Origin: Deltaproteobacteria bacterium
Lineage (GTDB): Bacteria; Desulfobacterota; Binatia; UBA9968
NCBI GenBank assembly: GCA_016874755.1
Contig: VGTH01000024.1
Location: 20,366-84,365 of the forward strand
Direction: 5' to 3'
DNA length: 64,000 nt
The translations under genes and the position numbers were made by a program. Every line of letters begins with the position of its first letter. Within the stretch, counting starts at the first letter, position 1. Below, one piece after another: positions 1 through 8,496 of this stretch. A model generated the notes under the pieces. The model was not told where the DNA came from. It saw only the letters and a list, made by a program, of their open reading frames with translations, and did not search any database.

Positions 1-237
1 CGTCATCTGAACTTCCGGAGCCTGATCCCTGGCTGGCTTTTTCTTGGCCGGCGGCGTCGGCGGTTGCTCTTTCTTGACGTGGACGGCACAGGCGTGGGGG
101 ACTTTTTCTACTCTGGTCGTATTGCAGGTCGGGCAGGTGACGAGCTTTTTTTGCAGTTGCTTCTGAAAGTCTTCGAAACTGGGAAACCAGCCCTCAAAGC
201 TATGGTTCTTCTTGCAGACCAAATCGTAGACGACCAT
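1..237 (-). CDS. DUF1178 family protein (partial, 3' end outside window)
   Basis: Reading leftwards from the ATG at 237, the frame is open to the window edge (79 codons). The N-terminus MVVYDLVCKKNHSFEGW, followed by the CPTC zinc-knuckle-like pair, is the typical start of DUF1178 proteins, which are small and of unknown function. After residue 60 the sequence becomes rich in Lys and Pro. The 3' end is cut by the window. The family assignment rests on pattern recognition and no function can be assigned. Confidence 0.75.
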   Translation of the reverse strand, partial: MVVYDLVCKKNHSFEGWFPSFEDFQKQLQKKLVTCPTCNTTRVEKVPHACAVHVKKEQPPTPPAKKKPARDQAPEVQMT

Positions 238-364
238 TCGTGCACCTCGCGACGTTAAGCATTAAGAACGATGCCGAGGGTTGTCAAGGGGCCGAAGGCC
301 AACAAGTGGCCGGTTTATCCTAAAAGTTTTCACTGGACCGCACTCATGCTAGTATCATCGGCCA

Positions 365-1525
365 ATGGCTGAGCAAATTTCACTGCGCATCGCGCGGCAG
401 ATTGCCGAAGTCGCCAAGGCAGATTGGGATCGTCTGGTTGGCGGCGCGTCGCCGTTTCTCAAGTGGGATTGGCTCGATGGCCTGGAACAGTCGGGCTGCG
501 TCAACGAAAAATCCGGCTGGCTGCCGCATCATATTGTCGTTGCAAACGGCGCAAAGCTGATCGCCGCCTGTCCGATGTACTTGAAGCTGCACAGCATGGG
601 TGAGTTCGTTTTCGACTACGAATGGGCCGAGGCGGCGCACCATGCGGGCATTCAATACTATCCCAAAGTGCTGGTCGGCGTGCCCTTCACGCCGGTGACC
701 GGACATCGTTTTCTTACGGCCGAGGGTGAAGATCGCACGAGCTTGATTCAGTTCATGGGCCAAGCCCTGGCCAAGATCGCAGCCGACAATAAGATCTCAT
801 CGATTCACGTTAACTTTTGTTTAGCCGACGAGCGCGACGCCCTGGCAGCAGTGGGATTTTTTCCGCGCATGGGCATCCAGTACCACTGGCAAAATCGAAA
901 ATTTGCATCCTTTGACGACTATCTCGGCAGCTTTCGCAGCGACCGGCGCAACAAGGTCAAGCGCGAGCGGCGCGAAGTGACGCAGCGCGGCATCACGATC
1001 CGCGCCTATGAAGGCGCCGAGCTGACTCAACAGCATCTGCGCACCATGTTTCGTTTGTACAAGGGCCATGTCGATCGGCTCTACTACGGCCGGCAGTATT
1101 TGACCCAGTCATTCTTCGATGAGATCCACAAGCGCTTTGCCGACAACACCTGTCTAATGCTTGCCGAACGGGACAGCAAATTCATCGCCGGCACGCTCAA
1201 TATTCGCGACAACAACGCCATGTATGGGCGTTATTGGGGTTGCTTCGAGGAGCATCCGTTTTTGCACTTCAACGTTTGTTACTACTCGGCCATCGAGCAT
1301 TCGATTCAACTGGGCTTGGAGCGCTTCGAGGCCGGGGCCGGCGGCAGCTTCAAGCAACTGCGCGGCCTCGATCCGGAACATACGACAAGCGTGCATTATA
1401 TCGTCGACGGCAACTTTCGCCGTGCCGTCGAGCGCTTTTTGCAGCAAGAGCGTGAAATGATCCAACGCAAGCGCGACATGCAGCTCGAGCACAGCCAGTT
1501 GAAACCGCACCAAGAGGAACCGTGA
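365..1525 (+). CDS. FemAB/GNAT-like N-acyltransferase (COG3146/DUF482 family)
   Basis: A 386-residue cytoplasmic protein of the peptidoglycan-biosynthesis/FemAB-like N-acyltransferase group. Family hallmarks are the N-terminal SPFLKWDWLDGLEQSG segment, the YYPKVLVGVPFTPVTGHRFL block near residue 97 and the C-terminal GAGGSFKQLRGLDPEHTTS block. Length is normal for the family and no signal peptide is seen. The substrate is not established for most members, so only the acyltransferase fold is claimed. It stands alone between a divergent DUF1178 gene and an ABC importer cassette on the same strand. The ATG at 365 lacks a strong ribosome site, but upstream alternatives are absent. Confidence 0.85.
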   Translation: MAEQISLRIARQIAEVAKADWDRLVGGASPFLKWDWLDGLEQSGCVNEKSGWLPHHIVVANGAKLIAACPMYLKLHSMGEFVFDYEWAEAAHHAGIQYYPKVLVGVPFTPVTGHRFLTAEGEDRTSLIQFMGQALAKIAADNKISSIHVNFCLADERDALAAVGFFPRMGIQYHWQNRKFASFDDYLGSFRSDRRNKVKRERREVTQRGITIRAYEGAELTQQHLRTMFRLYKGHVDRLYYGRQYLTQSFFDEIHKRFADNTCLMLAERDSKFIAGTLNIRDNNAMYGRYWGCFEEHPFLHFNVCYYSAIEHSIQLGLERFEAGAGGSFKQLRGLDPEHTTSVHYIVDGNFRRAVERFLQQEREMIQRKRDMQLEHSQLKPHQEEP

Positions 1526-1614
1526 TTTCTGCCGGCTGGTTAGAACTTTCCCTTGCCGGGACAGTTTCTTGACTCCACTCGAGGTTTCCATTAACGTCGG
1601 CGCGAAGTGCTGCT

Positions 1615-2391
1615 GTGAAATCTTCCTGGAAAAATATCGCCGAGCCGATACTATTCTTTGTCGCGCTATTGATTCTCTGGGAGGTCCTAGTCGAAGTCAT
1701 CAAAGTTCCGAGTTTCATCCTGCCGCCGCCGCGCGATCTTTATACTGCGTTCATCAAGAAACTGCCGATTCTCGGCACCCATGCGGTGATCACTTTCATC
1801 GAAGCTTTCGGCGGCTTTGTTCTGTCCTTGATTCTCGGCGTAGGCTTTGCCATTGCGGTGGTCTACTCGCGCCACCTGCAAAATACTATTTACCCTTTGA
1901 TCGTTATTCTTTACGCCATGCCCAAGAGCGCTTTCGCGCCGTTGATGGTGATCTGGGTGGGCTATGGTCTGTTTTCCAAGATTGCCATCGCTTTTCTAGT
2001 CGCATTTTTTCCCATCGTCGTGAACACCGTGGTTGGCTTGAAAGAAGTCGAGCCCGAGCTTTTAGAATTGGCGCGCATCAACCGCGGCTCGGCTTGGGAC
2101 GTGTTCAAGAAAATCCGCCTGCCCAATTCGCTGCCGTATATGTTCGCCGGTATCAAAGTCGCTATCGTTTTGTCGGTGACGGGCGCCATCGTGGCCGAGT
2201 TCGTGGCCGCTAACGAAGGTTTGGGCTATTTGGTCTTGCAAGCTAACTATAGCTTGGATACTGCCTTTGCACTGGTTATCTTGTTAATTCTTGCAGTCCT
2301 GTCCTTGGGGCTTTTTTGGCTGGCAGAGTTCTGCCAGCGCAAGCTCGCCCCATGGAGCGCGGCGGTGCGCGAAGTGGAAGGGTCGTTTTGA
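1615..2391 (+). CDS. ABC transporter permease, NitT/TauT (SsuC/TauC) type
   Basis: A 258-residue inner-membrane permease with about six predicted hydrophobic segments. The EAA-loop region is readable around ELLELARINRGSAWDVFKKI, followed by RLPNSLPYMFAGIK, as in SsuC/TauC proteins. It starts with GTG at 1615 with a poor ribosome site. It is the first gene of a three-gene importer: the periplasmic receptor follows (2447-3445), then the ATPase (3467-4261). The substrate cannot be read from sequence; members of the family import nitrate, sulfonates, taurine or pyrimidine precursors. Confidence 0.92.
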   Translation: MKSSWKNIAEPILFFVALLILWEVLVEVIKVPSFILPPPRDLYTAFIKKLPILGTHAVITFIEAFGGFVLSLILGVGFAIAVVYSRHLQNTIYPLIVILYAMPKSAFAPLMVIWVGYGLFSKIAIAFLVAFFPIVVNTVVGLKEVEPELLELARINRGSAWDVFKKIRLPNSLPYMFAGIKVAIVLSVTGAIVAEFVAANEGLGYLVLQANYSLDTAFALVILLILAVLSLGLFWLAEFCQRKLAPWSAAVREVEGSF

Positions 2392-2446
2392 GTAGGCTTG
2401 AGGAGTGAGGCGCGAGTTGGAAAGATTTCAGACTAGGAGGAACGAA

Positions 2447-3445
2447 GTGATTCTCCGACTTGAGAAAGTTTTGTTGACTGTGTTCGTTGGGTTTTGCGCG
2501 AGCCAGACATTGGTCCATGCTGCCGAGCTGACGCCGGCGAATATTCGCATGGATTTTATCATTGGCGGTAAGCACGCACCGTGGTACGTCGCTTTAGAAA
2601 AGGGCTTTTATGCCAAGCGCGGCATCGCAGCGACGATCCAGGCGAGCACTGGCTCGGCCGACACGGTGCGCACCATCGGCTCGGGGGGCGCTGATTTCGG
2701 CTTTGCCGATATCGCGACGATGATCGTCGCCAAATCGCGCGGCACGCCGGTGGCGGCAGCGGCGCAGTTCGGCTATGTCGGCGCGACCATTCTCTGGCGC
2801 GACGAGGGGGCGATCAAGAGCATTAAAGACCTCGCCGGCAAGTCCCTGGCGATCAGCCCAGGCCAAGCGCAGTGGTACTTGATGCCGGCCTACGCCAAAA
2901 TCAACAAAATCGATTTCAAATCGATCAAGATTCAAGAAACCGCCGCGCCGATTCAGCCGGCAGCGCTGGCGACCAAGAAGGCCGACTTTATCATCATGTT
3001 TCGCGCCTCCAACGACGAAGTTGCCGAGCTGGCAGCGTCCAAGGTTGGCGTCAAGCTGTCGCGGGTGTTCATGAAGGACACCGGCCTCGACATCTACGGC
3101 ACCAGCCTGATTGTGAAAGACGAGGATATCCAAAAACGGCCACAGTTCGTGCGCGCCTACGTCGAGGCTACTTTGGAAGGGCTGCGCTACTCGCGCGACA
3201 ATCAGGAAGAGGCGATGAAAATCTTGCTCAAGCACAAGCCCGAATTAGAGCCGGCCTTGACCACGCAGCAGTTGAAAAACGCTCTGACGGAGGTCTACCT
3301 GCCGCCGGAATCCGCCAACATCGGCATGGGTTATATGCGCCCTGAAATCATGGAGAAGACCGTCAAGGTTGTGAACGAATATTTCGAAGTGGGCCGCAAG
3401 GTGGCGGCCAAAGAAGTCTACACCAATCAGTTCATCAAGCGTTAG
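2447..3445 (+). CDS. ABC transporter substrate-binding protein, NMT1/SsuA-like
   Basis: A 332-residue periplasmic receptor. The GTG at 2447 is chosen because an AGGAGG box lies about 5 bases upstream and because it puts a clean signal peptide at the N-terminus (VLLTVFVGFCASQTLVHA, cleavage before AELTP). A longer reading from 2405 would bury the signal. The mature part begins with the NMT1/SsuA pattern FIIGGKHAPWYVALEKGFYAKRG and continues with the GSADTVRTIGSGGADFGFAD ligand-lobe motif. It sits between its permease and ATPase genes, so the three form one importer. The ligand is unknown. Confidence 0.92.
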   Translation: MILRLEKVLLTVFVGFCASQTLVHAAELTPANIRMDFIIGGKHAPWYVALEKGFYAKRGIAATIQASTGSADTVRTIGSGGADFGFADIATMIVAKSRGTPVAAAAQFGYVGATILWRDEGAIKSIKDLAGKSLAISPGQAQWYLMPAYAKINKIDFKSIKIQETAAPIQPAALATKKADFIIMFRASNDEVAELAASKVGVKLSRVFMKDTGLDIYGTSLIVKDEDIQKRPQFVRAYVEATLEGLRYSRDNQEEAMKILLKHKPELEPALTTQQLKNALTEVYLPPESANIGMGYMRPEIMEKTVKVVNEYFEVGRKVAAKEVYTNQFIKR

Positions 3446-3466
3446 GGCGGGCTGAGAGTTAACGAC

Positions 3467-4261
3467 GTGCCGCCGCTGATTGCTGTCGAACAAGTCTCGC
3501 GGATTTTTAACACCGGCGCGCGCACCGTGACGGCTCTGGACCGGGTTTCCTGCGACATCAATCCGGGAAATTTCGTTTCCATCGTCGGGCCCAGCGGCTG
3601 CGGCAAGAGCACGTTGTTGAAAATCATCTCCGGGCTGATGCCGGCATCGTCGGGCTCGGTTTCGGTGGCTGGTCAGCAAGTTGCAGAGCCGCTGGAAAAC
3701 GTCGGCATGGTCTTCCAGGCGCCGGTTCTGCTCAAGTGGCGCACCGTGCTCGGCAACGTGTTGCTACCCGTCGAGTTCGCCAAGCTGGACGTCGGCAAAT
3801 ACGCCGATACGGCGCGCGCGCTGATCAAACTCGTCGGCCTCGCCGGCTTCGAGGAAATGTATCCCCATGAGCTCTCCGGCGGCATGCAGCAGCGCGCGTC
3901 GCTGTGCCGCGCGCTGGTGACCGATCCGCAATTACTGCTGATGGACGAGCCCTTCGGCGCCCTCGACGCCATGACCCGCGACGAGCTCGATATGGAGCTC
4001 CTGCGGATTTGGGAAGAGCGCAAAAAGACCGTGCTGTTCGTGACGCACAGCATCCAAGAAGCGGTCTTTCTTTCGGATCTGGTCTTTGTCATGTCGGCCC
4101 GTCCCGGCCGTTTGCTCGAGACCATCGGCATCGAGCTGCCGCGGCCGCGCACCATGGAGATGATGAGCACGCCCAGGTTCGGCGAATACACGCTAAAAAT
4201 CCGCGGGCTGCTGGCGGCGGCGAGCGGCGCTCCGGGCGCGGTGGCGGGCTCAACTATGTGA
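3467..4261 (+). CDS. ABC transporter ATP-binding protein, NitT/TauT (SsuB/TauB) type
   Basis: A 264-residue ATPase that powers the importer encoded just upstream. Visible motifs are Walker A (GPSGCGKST, about residues 40-48), the signature LSGGMQQR, Walker B LLLMDEPFGALDA and the H-loop VTHSIQEAVFLSD. The GTG at 3467 starts 22 bases after the receptor stop. The gene completes a permease-receptor-ATPase cassette. The last 15 or so residues (Gly/Ala rich) extend past the conserved domain. Confidence 0.93.
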   Translation: MPPLIAVEQVSRIFNTGARTVTALDRVSCDINPGNFVSIVGPSGCGKSTLLKIISGLMPASSGSVSVAGQQVAEPLENVGMVFQAPVLLKWRTVLGNVLLPVEFAKLDVGKYADTARALIKLVGLAGFEEMYPHELSGGMQQRASLCRALVTDPQLLLMDEPFGALDAMTRDELDMELLRIWEERKKTVLFVTHSIQEAVFLSDLVFVMSARPGRLLETIGIELPRPRTMEMMSTPRFGEYTLKIRGLLAAASGAPGAVAGSTM

Positions 4262-4280
4262 AATTCGATTTATCCTGGGT

Positions 4281-4286
4281 TACAAT
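4281..4286 (+). promoter_or_regulatory. Possible -10 element upstream of purM
   Basis: TACAAT, a near-consensus -10 hexamer, lies 51 bases upstream of the chosen purM start. The -35 region upstream is weak (TGTGAA-like), so this is only a suggestion. Confidence 0.3.
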
Positions 4287-4337
4287 ACCGCCACTTCGGT
4301 GCACCTGCCGAAGCGAATTTCTCGCACGCAATTCTGT

Positions 4338-5375
4338 ATGGCTAAAGGACTTACCTACGCTCAAGCCGGCGTCAGCATCGAAGCCGGCGACGAATTGGTT
4401 CAACGCATCGGCCCGCTCGCCAAAAAAACTGCGATTCCTGGCGTGCTCGCCGGCGTCGGCGGCTTCAGCGCGCTGTTCGATCTCAGCCGCCTCGGCTACC
4501 GCCAGCCGGTTCTAGTCTCATCGACCGACGGTGTCGGCACCAAGCTGAAAATCGCTTTCATGACCGGCATTCACGACACCGTGGGTATCGATCTGGTGGC
4601 GATGAGCGTCAACGATCTCTTAACCCAAGGGGCGCGGCCGCTGTTTTTCCTCGACTACTTTGTTTGCGGCTCGCTCGATGTGAAAATCGCCGCAGCGGTG
4701 GTGCGCGGCATCGCTGCCGGCTGTCAACAAGTCGACTGCGCTCTGATCGGTGGCGAAACCGCCGAGCACCCCGGTGATTTTCCCAAGGGTGAATACGATC
4801 TCGCCGGCTTTGTCGTCGGCGTGTTGGAAAAGAAAAAAATCATCCGTCCCAAAGCGATTTCTGCGGGCGATGTCTTGATCGGCTTGCCGTCCACGGGCTT
4901 GCACAGCAATGGTTATTCGCTGGCACGCAAAGTGCTCCTTGATAGAGGTCGGTTGAAGCTCAAACAAAGAATTCCTGAGCTAGGTCGCGATTTGGCCCAA
5001 GAAATGCTCGAGCCCACCCGCATCTATGCGCAAGCTATGCGTCGGCTCTTTGACAGGGGCGTCATCAAAGGCGCGGCGCATATCACCGGCGGCGGCATCA
5101 CCGGCAATCTGCCGCGCGTCTTGCCCCAGGGGAAACAGGCGGTAATCGAGCGCGCCAGTTGGCGCGTGCCGCCGATCTTTGGTTTGATCCAGAAGCTGGG
5201 TGGCGTGGCGCAGGCCGAGATGGATGCGACGTTTAACAATGGCATCGGCATGATTCTCGTGGTTGCGAAAAAATCGGCCGATCTTGCGCTGCGCATTTCG
5301 CGAGAAATCGGCGAGCGCGCAGTTGTCATAGGTGCGATTCGCAACGGACCGCGGAGCGCGATCATTCGCGCCTAG
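4338..5375 (+). CDS. purM: Phosphoribosylformylglycinamidine cyclo-ligase (AIR synthetase)
   Basis: A 345-residue cytosolic enzyme of purine synthesis that closes FGAM to AIR using ATP. The family pattern is clear: LTYAQAGVSIEAGDELV at the start, then STDGVGTKLKIA, GIDLVAMSVNDLLTQGA, ALIGGETAEHPG and the glycine-rich HITGGGITGNLPRVLP. The ATG at 4338 gives the standard N-terminus; an upstream ATG at 4299 would add 13 non-conserved residues. purN begins 3 bases after its stop, so the two form a purMN operon. Confidence 0.96.
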   Translation: MAKGLTYAQAGVSIEAGDELVQRIGPLAKKTAIPGVLAGVGGFSALFDLSRLGYRQPVLVSSTDGVGTKLKIAFMTGIHDTVGIDLVAMSVNDLLTQGARPLFFLDYFVCGSLDVKIAAAVVRGIAAGCQQVDCALIGGETAEHPGDFPKGEYDLAGFVVGVLEKKKIIRPKAISAGDVLIGLPSTGLHSNGYSLARKVLLDRGRLKLKQRIPELGRDLAQEMLEPTRIYAQAMRRLFDRGVIKGAAHITGGGITGNLPRVLPQGKQAVIERASWRVPPIFGLIQKLGGVAQAEMDATFNNGIGMILVVAKKSADLALRISREIGERAVVIGAIRNGPRSAIIRA

Positions 5376-5378
5376 CAA

Positions 5379-6041
5379 ATGGCCAGGCAAGTTCCCATCG
5401 GGGTATTGATCTCTGGCAGCGGCACCAACCTGCAAGCGATCATCGATGCCATCGAGGCAAAAAACCTCGACGCCAAAATCGCCGTGGTGCTGAGCAACAA
5501 AGCGGATGCCTATGGCCTGGTGCGGGCGCAGAATCATGGTATCGACACGCAATTCATCGATCACAAAAAGTTTTCCAGCCGCGAGGCCTTCGACCGGGCG
5601 GTCGTTGATACGCTCCGAGCGCGGGGCGTGGAACTGGTGGTATTGGCCGGCTTCATGCGGCTGTTGTCGCCGCTGTTTGTCAAAGCTTATTCCAATCGCA
5701 TTATGAACATTCACCCGGCGCTGCTGCCGGCTTTTCCCGGTCTGCACGTGCAGCAAAGAGCGCTCGACCACGGCGTGCGCTTTTCCGGCTGCACGGTGCA
5801 TTTCGTCAACGAAGAGTGTGACGAGGGACCGATAATCATCCAAGCCGTGGTGCCGGTTTTCGCCGACGACACAGAAGCGAGTTTGTCGGCGCGTATTCTT
5901 AAACAGGAACACCGCATCTTTCCGCGCGCCATCCAACTCTATGCCGAAGATCGCCTGCGCGTCGCCGGCCGCCGAGTCATTGTCTCCGGCGCGCCTCAAG
6001 ATGGGCAGTTGACGCTTGTCCAACCCCCGCTGCACGAATGA
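5379..6041 (+). CDS. purN: Phosphoribosylglycinamide formyltransferase 1
   Basis: A 220-residue formyl-THF-dependent enzyme that converts GAR to FGAR. The start PIGVLISGSGTNLQAIID binds the phosphoribosyl substrate. The catalytic block IMNIHPALLPAFPGLHVQQR carries the Asn and His, and the Asp is in VHFVNEECDEGPIIIQ. Length is normal. It follows purM directly, and its stop overlaps the next gene's start by 4 bases (ATGA), suggesting coupled translation into the membrane protein downstream. Confidence 0.96.
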   Translation: MARQVPIGVLISGSGTNLQAIIDAIEAKNLDAKIAVVLSNKADAYGLVRAQNHGIDTQFIDHKKFSSREAFDRAVVDTLRARGVELVVLAGFMRLLSPLFVKAYSNRIMNIHPALLPAFPGLHVQQRALDHGVRFSGCTVHFVNEECDEGPIIIQAVVPVFADDTEASLSARILKQEHRIFPRAIQLYAEDRLRVAGRRVIVSGAPQDGQLTLVQPPLHE

Positions 6042-7012
6042 AAAAAGCGAAACCAGCGCTCATTCTATTGCTGAAGATCCTGGTCAGCGGCGGCCTGCTC
6101 GCGTTCTTTTTCACGCGCACCCATCCTGAGCGGTTTTTCTCGACCCTGTTGGCGGCGGATTTTTCCTATATCGCGCTCGCTATGGTTGTCTATCTCGCTA
6201 CCCAAGCGGTCAGCGCGGCGCGCTGGCAGGTACTGGCGCGGCCGCTCGGTTTTGAACAGCCGTTCGGTCGTTATCTGGTGTTCTATCTGATCGGCATGTT
6301 CTTCAATCTTTTTGCGCCGGGCACGGTGGGCGGCGATGTCAGCCGAGTTTACTACCTGGCGCAGAGCGGCATGAAGCAAGACGAAACGATCCCCGGCGGA
6401 CCCACGGTGCGGGGCACGGTGTCGGTATTGGTCGATCGCATCGTCGGTATGGCCGTGCTCGTTTGGGTGGGCGCCACTGGACTGCTGCTCTTTCCCGAAT
6501 ACCAGGTGCCAACCACGGTAAAGCTCATAACGTTCGCTTTGGCGGCAGGATTTATCTTGGCAGGCGTGATGGTGCCGCTGCTGCGCCGGTTGCTGCCGGA
6601 GGATGGCCACCCGCTGGCGGTCAAGCTACGGGTGGCGTTGCGTAGCTACCGCGCCCATGGCCGCGCTCTGCCCAACGCCGTGGCGATTTCGGTCATAGTT
6701 CACCTGATCCAGGCCTGGGTCCACTGGATCTTGGGTAACGCGCTAAGCATCGATATTCCGCTGTCGTACTGCTTTATTCTTTACCCGCTGGTGGGCACCT
6801 TTTCGGCGATACCGATTAGTCTCAATGGCCTGGGGCTGCGCGAGGGGGGATATATTTTTATGTTTGCCGTCATCGGCTTAGGCACGGAGAAGGGGATAGT
6901 CTTTGGCCTCCTGTTGTTCTTCGTCGTCGTCGCCAATAGCTTGATCGGCGGCCTGGTGTTTTTGCTGCACAAAAGCCCGCGCCCAAGCGCTGTGCCGGAT
7001 CAAATCAGGTAG
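6038..7012 (+). CDS. UPF0104 / lysylphosphatidylglycerol synthase TM-region family membrane protein
   Basis: A 324-residue polytopic inner-membrane protein with about eight hydrophobic segments. It carries the family blocks YLATQAVSAARWQVL, FNLFAPGTVGGDVSRVYYL and GLGLREGGYIFMFA, seen in YbhN/AglD-like flippase-domain proteins. Members act in lipid or lipid-linked sugar metabolism, but the substrate here is unknown. Its ATG overlaps the purN stop. Its 3' end overlaps the convergent mgtE gene by 13 bases, so there is no room for a terminator between them. Confidence 0.88.
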   Translation: MKKAKPALILLLKILVSGGLLAFFFTRTHPERFFSTLLAADFSYIALAMVVYLATQAVSAARWQVLARPLGFEQPFGRYLVFYLIGMFFNLFAPGTVGGDVSRVYYLAQSGMKQDETIPGGPTVRGTVSVLVDRIVGMAVLVWVGATGLLLFPEYQVPTTVKLITFALAAGFILAGVMVPLLRRLLPEDGHPLAVKLRVALRSYRAHGRALPNAVAISVIVHLIQAWVHWILGNALSIDIPLSYCFILYPLVGTFSAIPISLNGLGLREGGYIFMFAVIGLGTEKGIVFGLLLFFVVVANSLIGGLVFLLHKSPRPSAVPDQIR

Positions 7013-8352
7013 CTGCGAAACAGCGTCGCCAGCCCGAGGAAAGAAAAAAAACCGAAGGCATCGGTGAGGCCGGTGACGATAATGCCGGAACCTAAGGCCG
7101 GATCGACGCGCAGCGCTTTTAAGAGCAGCGGAATCACCGCGCCGGATAAGCCAGCCATCAGGCCCAGATTGAATACCAGGGCGCAGGCCAGCACCAGTCC
7201 CAGGTACGGGTTGCCTTTCCAGAGGATAGCCAAAAGGGCGACCAGTGCGCCAGCTGCCAGGGCAATCGAGATGTTCACCGCGATCTGCTTGCCAATCGCT
7301 TTCCAAGCTGAGGAAAACTCCAGCTCGCCCAGTGCGATGGCGCGAATCACCACGGTCGCTGTCTGAGTGGCGCCGTTGCCGCCAACGCCGGCCACCACCG
7401 GCATAAAGGTCACCAGCGCGACGATCTCGTGCAACGTGTGCTCGAAGAGGCCGACGACGGAAGCCGCCAAACTGGCGGTGAGCAGGTTGATCAGCGTCCA
7501 CGGCAGACGCATCCGCACCGAACGCGACACCGGCGTGAAGACGCGGTCCTCTTCGGCGAGACCGGCCATCTTGTACATATCTTCGGTGGCTTCCTCGTGA
7601 ATGATGTCGATGACGTCGTCGACGGTGATGATGCCTTCCAGGCGCCCCGACTCATCGACAATCGGCAGGGCGAGCAGCTCATACTTTGAGACCAGGCGGG
7701 CGGCTTCTTCTTGATCCATCATGACGTGGGCGCGGATGGGATCGGCGATCATCATATCTTTGAGCAGCCGCTGGGGCGGCGCCACCACTAGATTGCGCAG
7801 GGGCACAACGCCGACGAGCTTCTCGTCATCGTCCACCACATAGAGATAAAAAAAAGTCTCAAGCTCGCCGCGCCGGCGGATCGTGTCGATGGCGCCCTGG
7901 GCCGTGGTGCCAGGTGAAAGCGTCATGAAATCGGTATTCATGATGCGGCCCACGGTGCCCTCCGGATAGCTGATCAGCTCGCGCACTTCGGCGCGCTGTT
8001 CGGGCGCGAGCAGGCCAATGACGCGTTCACGCCGTTCCTCGGCGAGACCATCGATGAAGGCGATGGCATCGTCGGGCTCGGCGCGTTCGATCAGCCGGCC
8101 GAGTTTGTCGTCGTCGATCAGCGCGAGAATATCGGGGAGCAGCTCGGGGGGCAGCTCCTTGAGCGTTTTGGCGGCACGCCGCGCCGAGAGCAGAATATCG
8201 AACAGCTGGCGGACCTCCGGGGCTTGCAGCTCCCTAAAGAGCAGCGCGATGTCGGCGGGGTGGCGCTGGCCGATGAAGCGCAGCACGCGGTCGGGGCTGG
8301 CCGTGCGCAACAGGTCGCGCAAGGTACTTTGATCGATGGCCGGTTGTTTCAT
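7000..8352 (-). CDS. mgtE: Magnesium transporter MgtE
   Basis: A 450-residue divalent-cation channel. Domains in order: an MgtE N-terminal superhelical domain (about residues 15-115), two CBS domains (about 120-250) with the typical MNTDFMTLSPGTTAQGAI and DEATED-type linker, and five C-terminal membrane helices containing VAGVGGNGATQTATVVIRAIA, the pore signature. The ATG at 8352 (MKQPAIDQ) fits the family; a longer frame to 8502 adds an unconserved basic leader. It is divergent from htrA. Confidence 0.95.
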   Translation of the reverse strand: MKQPAIDQSTLRDLLRTASPDRVLRFIGQRHPADIALLFRELQAPEVRQLFDILLSARRAAKTLKELPPELLPDILALIDDDKLGRLIERAEPDDAIAFIDGLAEERRERVIGLLAPEQRAEVRELISYPEGTVGRIMNTDFMTLSPGTTAQGAIDTIRRRGELETFFYLYVVDDDEKLVGVVPLRNLVVAPPQRLLKDMMIADPIRAHVMMDQEEAARLVSKYELLALPIVDESGRLEGIITVDDVIDIIHEEATEDMYKMAGLAEEDRVFTPVSRSVRMRLPWTLINLLTASLAASVVGLFEHTLHEIVALVTFMPVVAGVGGNGATQTATVVIRAIALGELEFSSAWKAIGKQIAVNISIALAAGALVALLAILWKGNPYLGLVLACALVFNLGLMAGLSGAVIPLLLKALRVDPALGSGIIVTGLTDAFGFFSFLGLATLFRSYLI

Positions 8353-8496
8353 GACGATCGCGAAGGTTCGTACTTCATACCATCGGCGCGCCGGTTTGCA
8401 AATAAAACTGTCGATAAAAGCGCCCTTAAACGGCGCGCGGGAATTTGCTATGGTAGCGATCACTTGGGCGAGCCGTCGCGGCATACGTTCGAATTT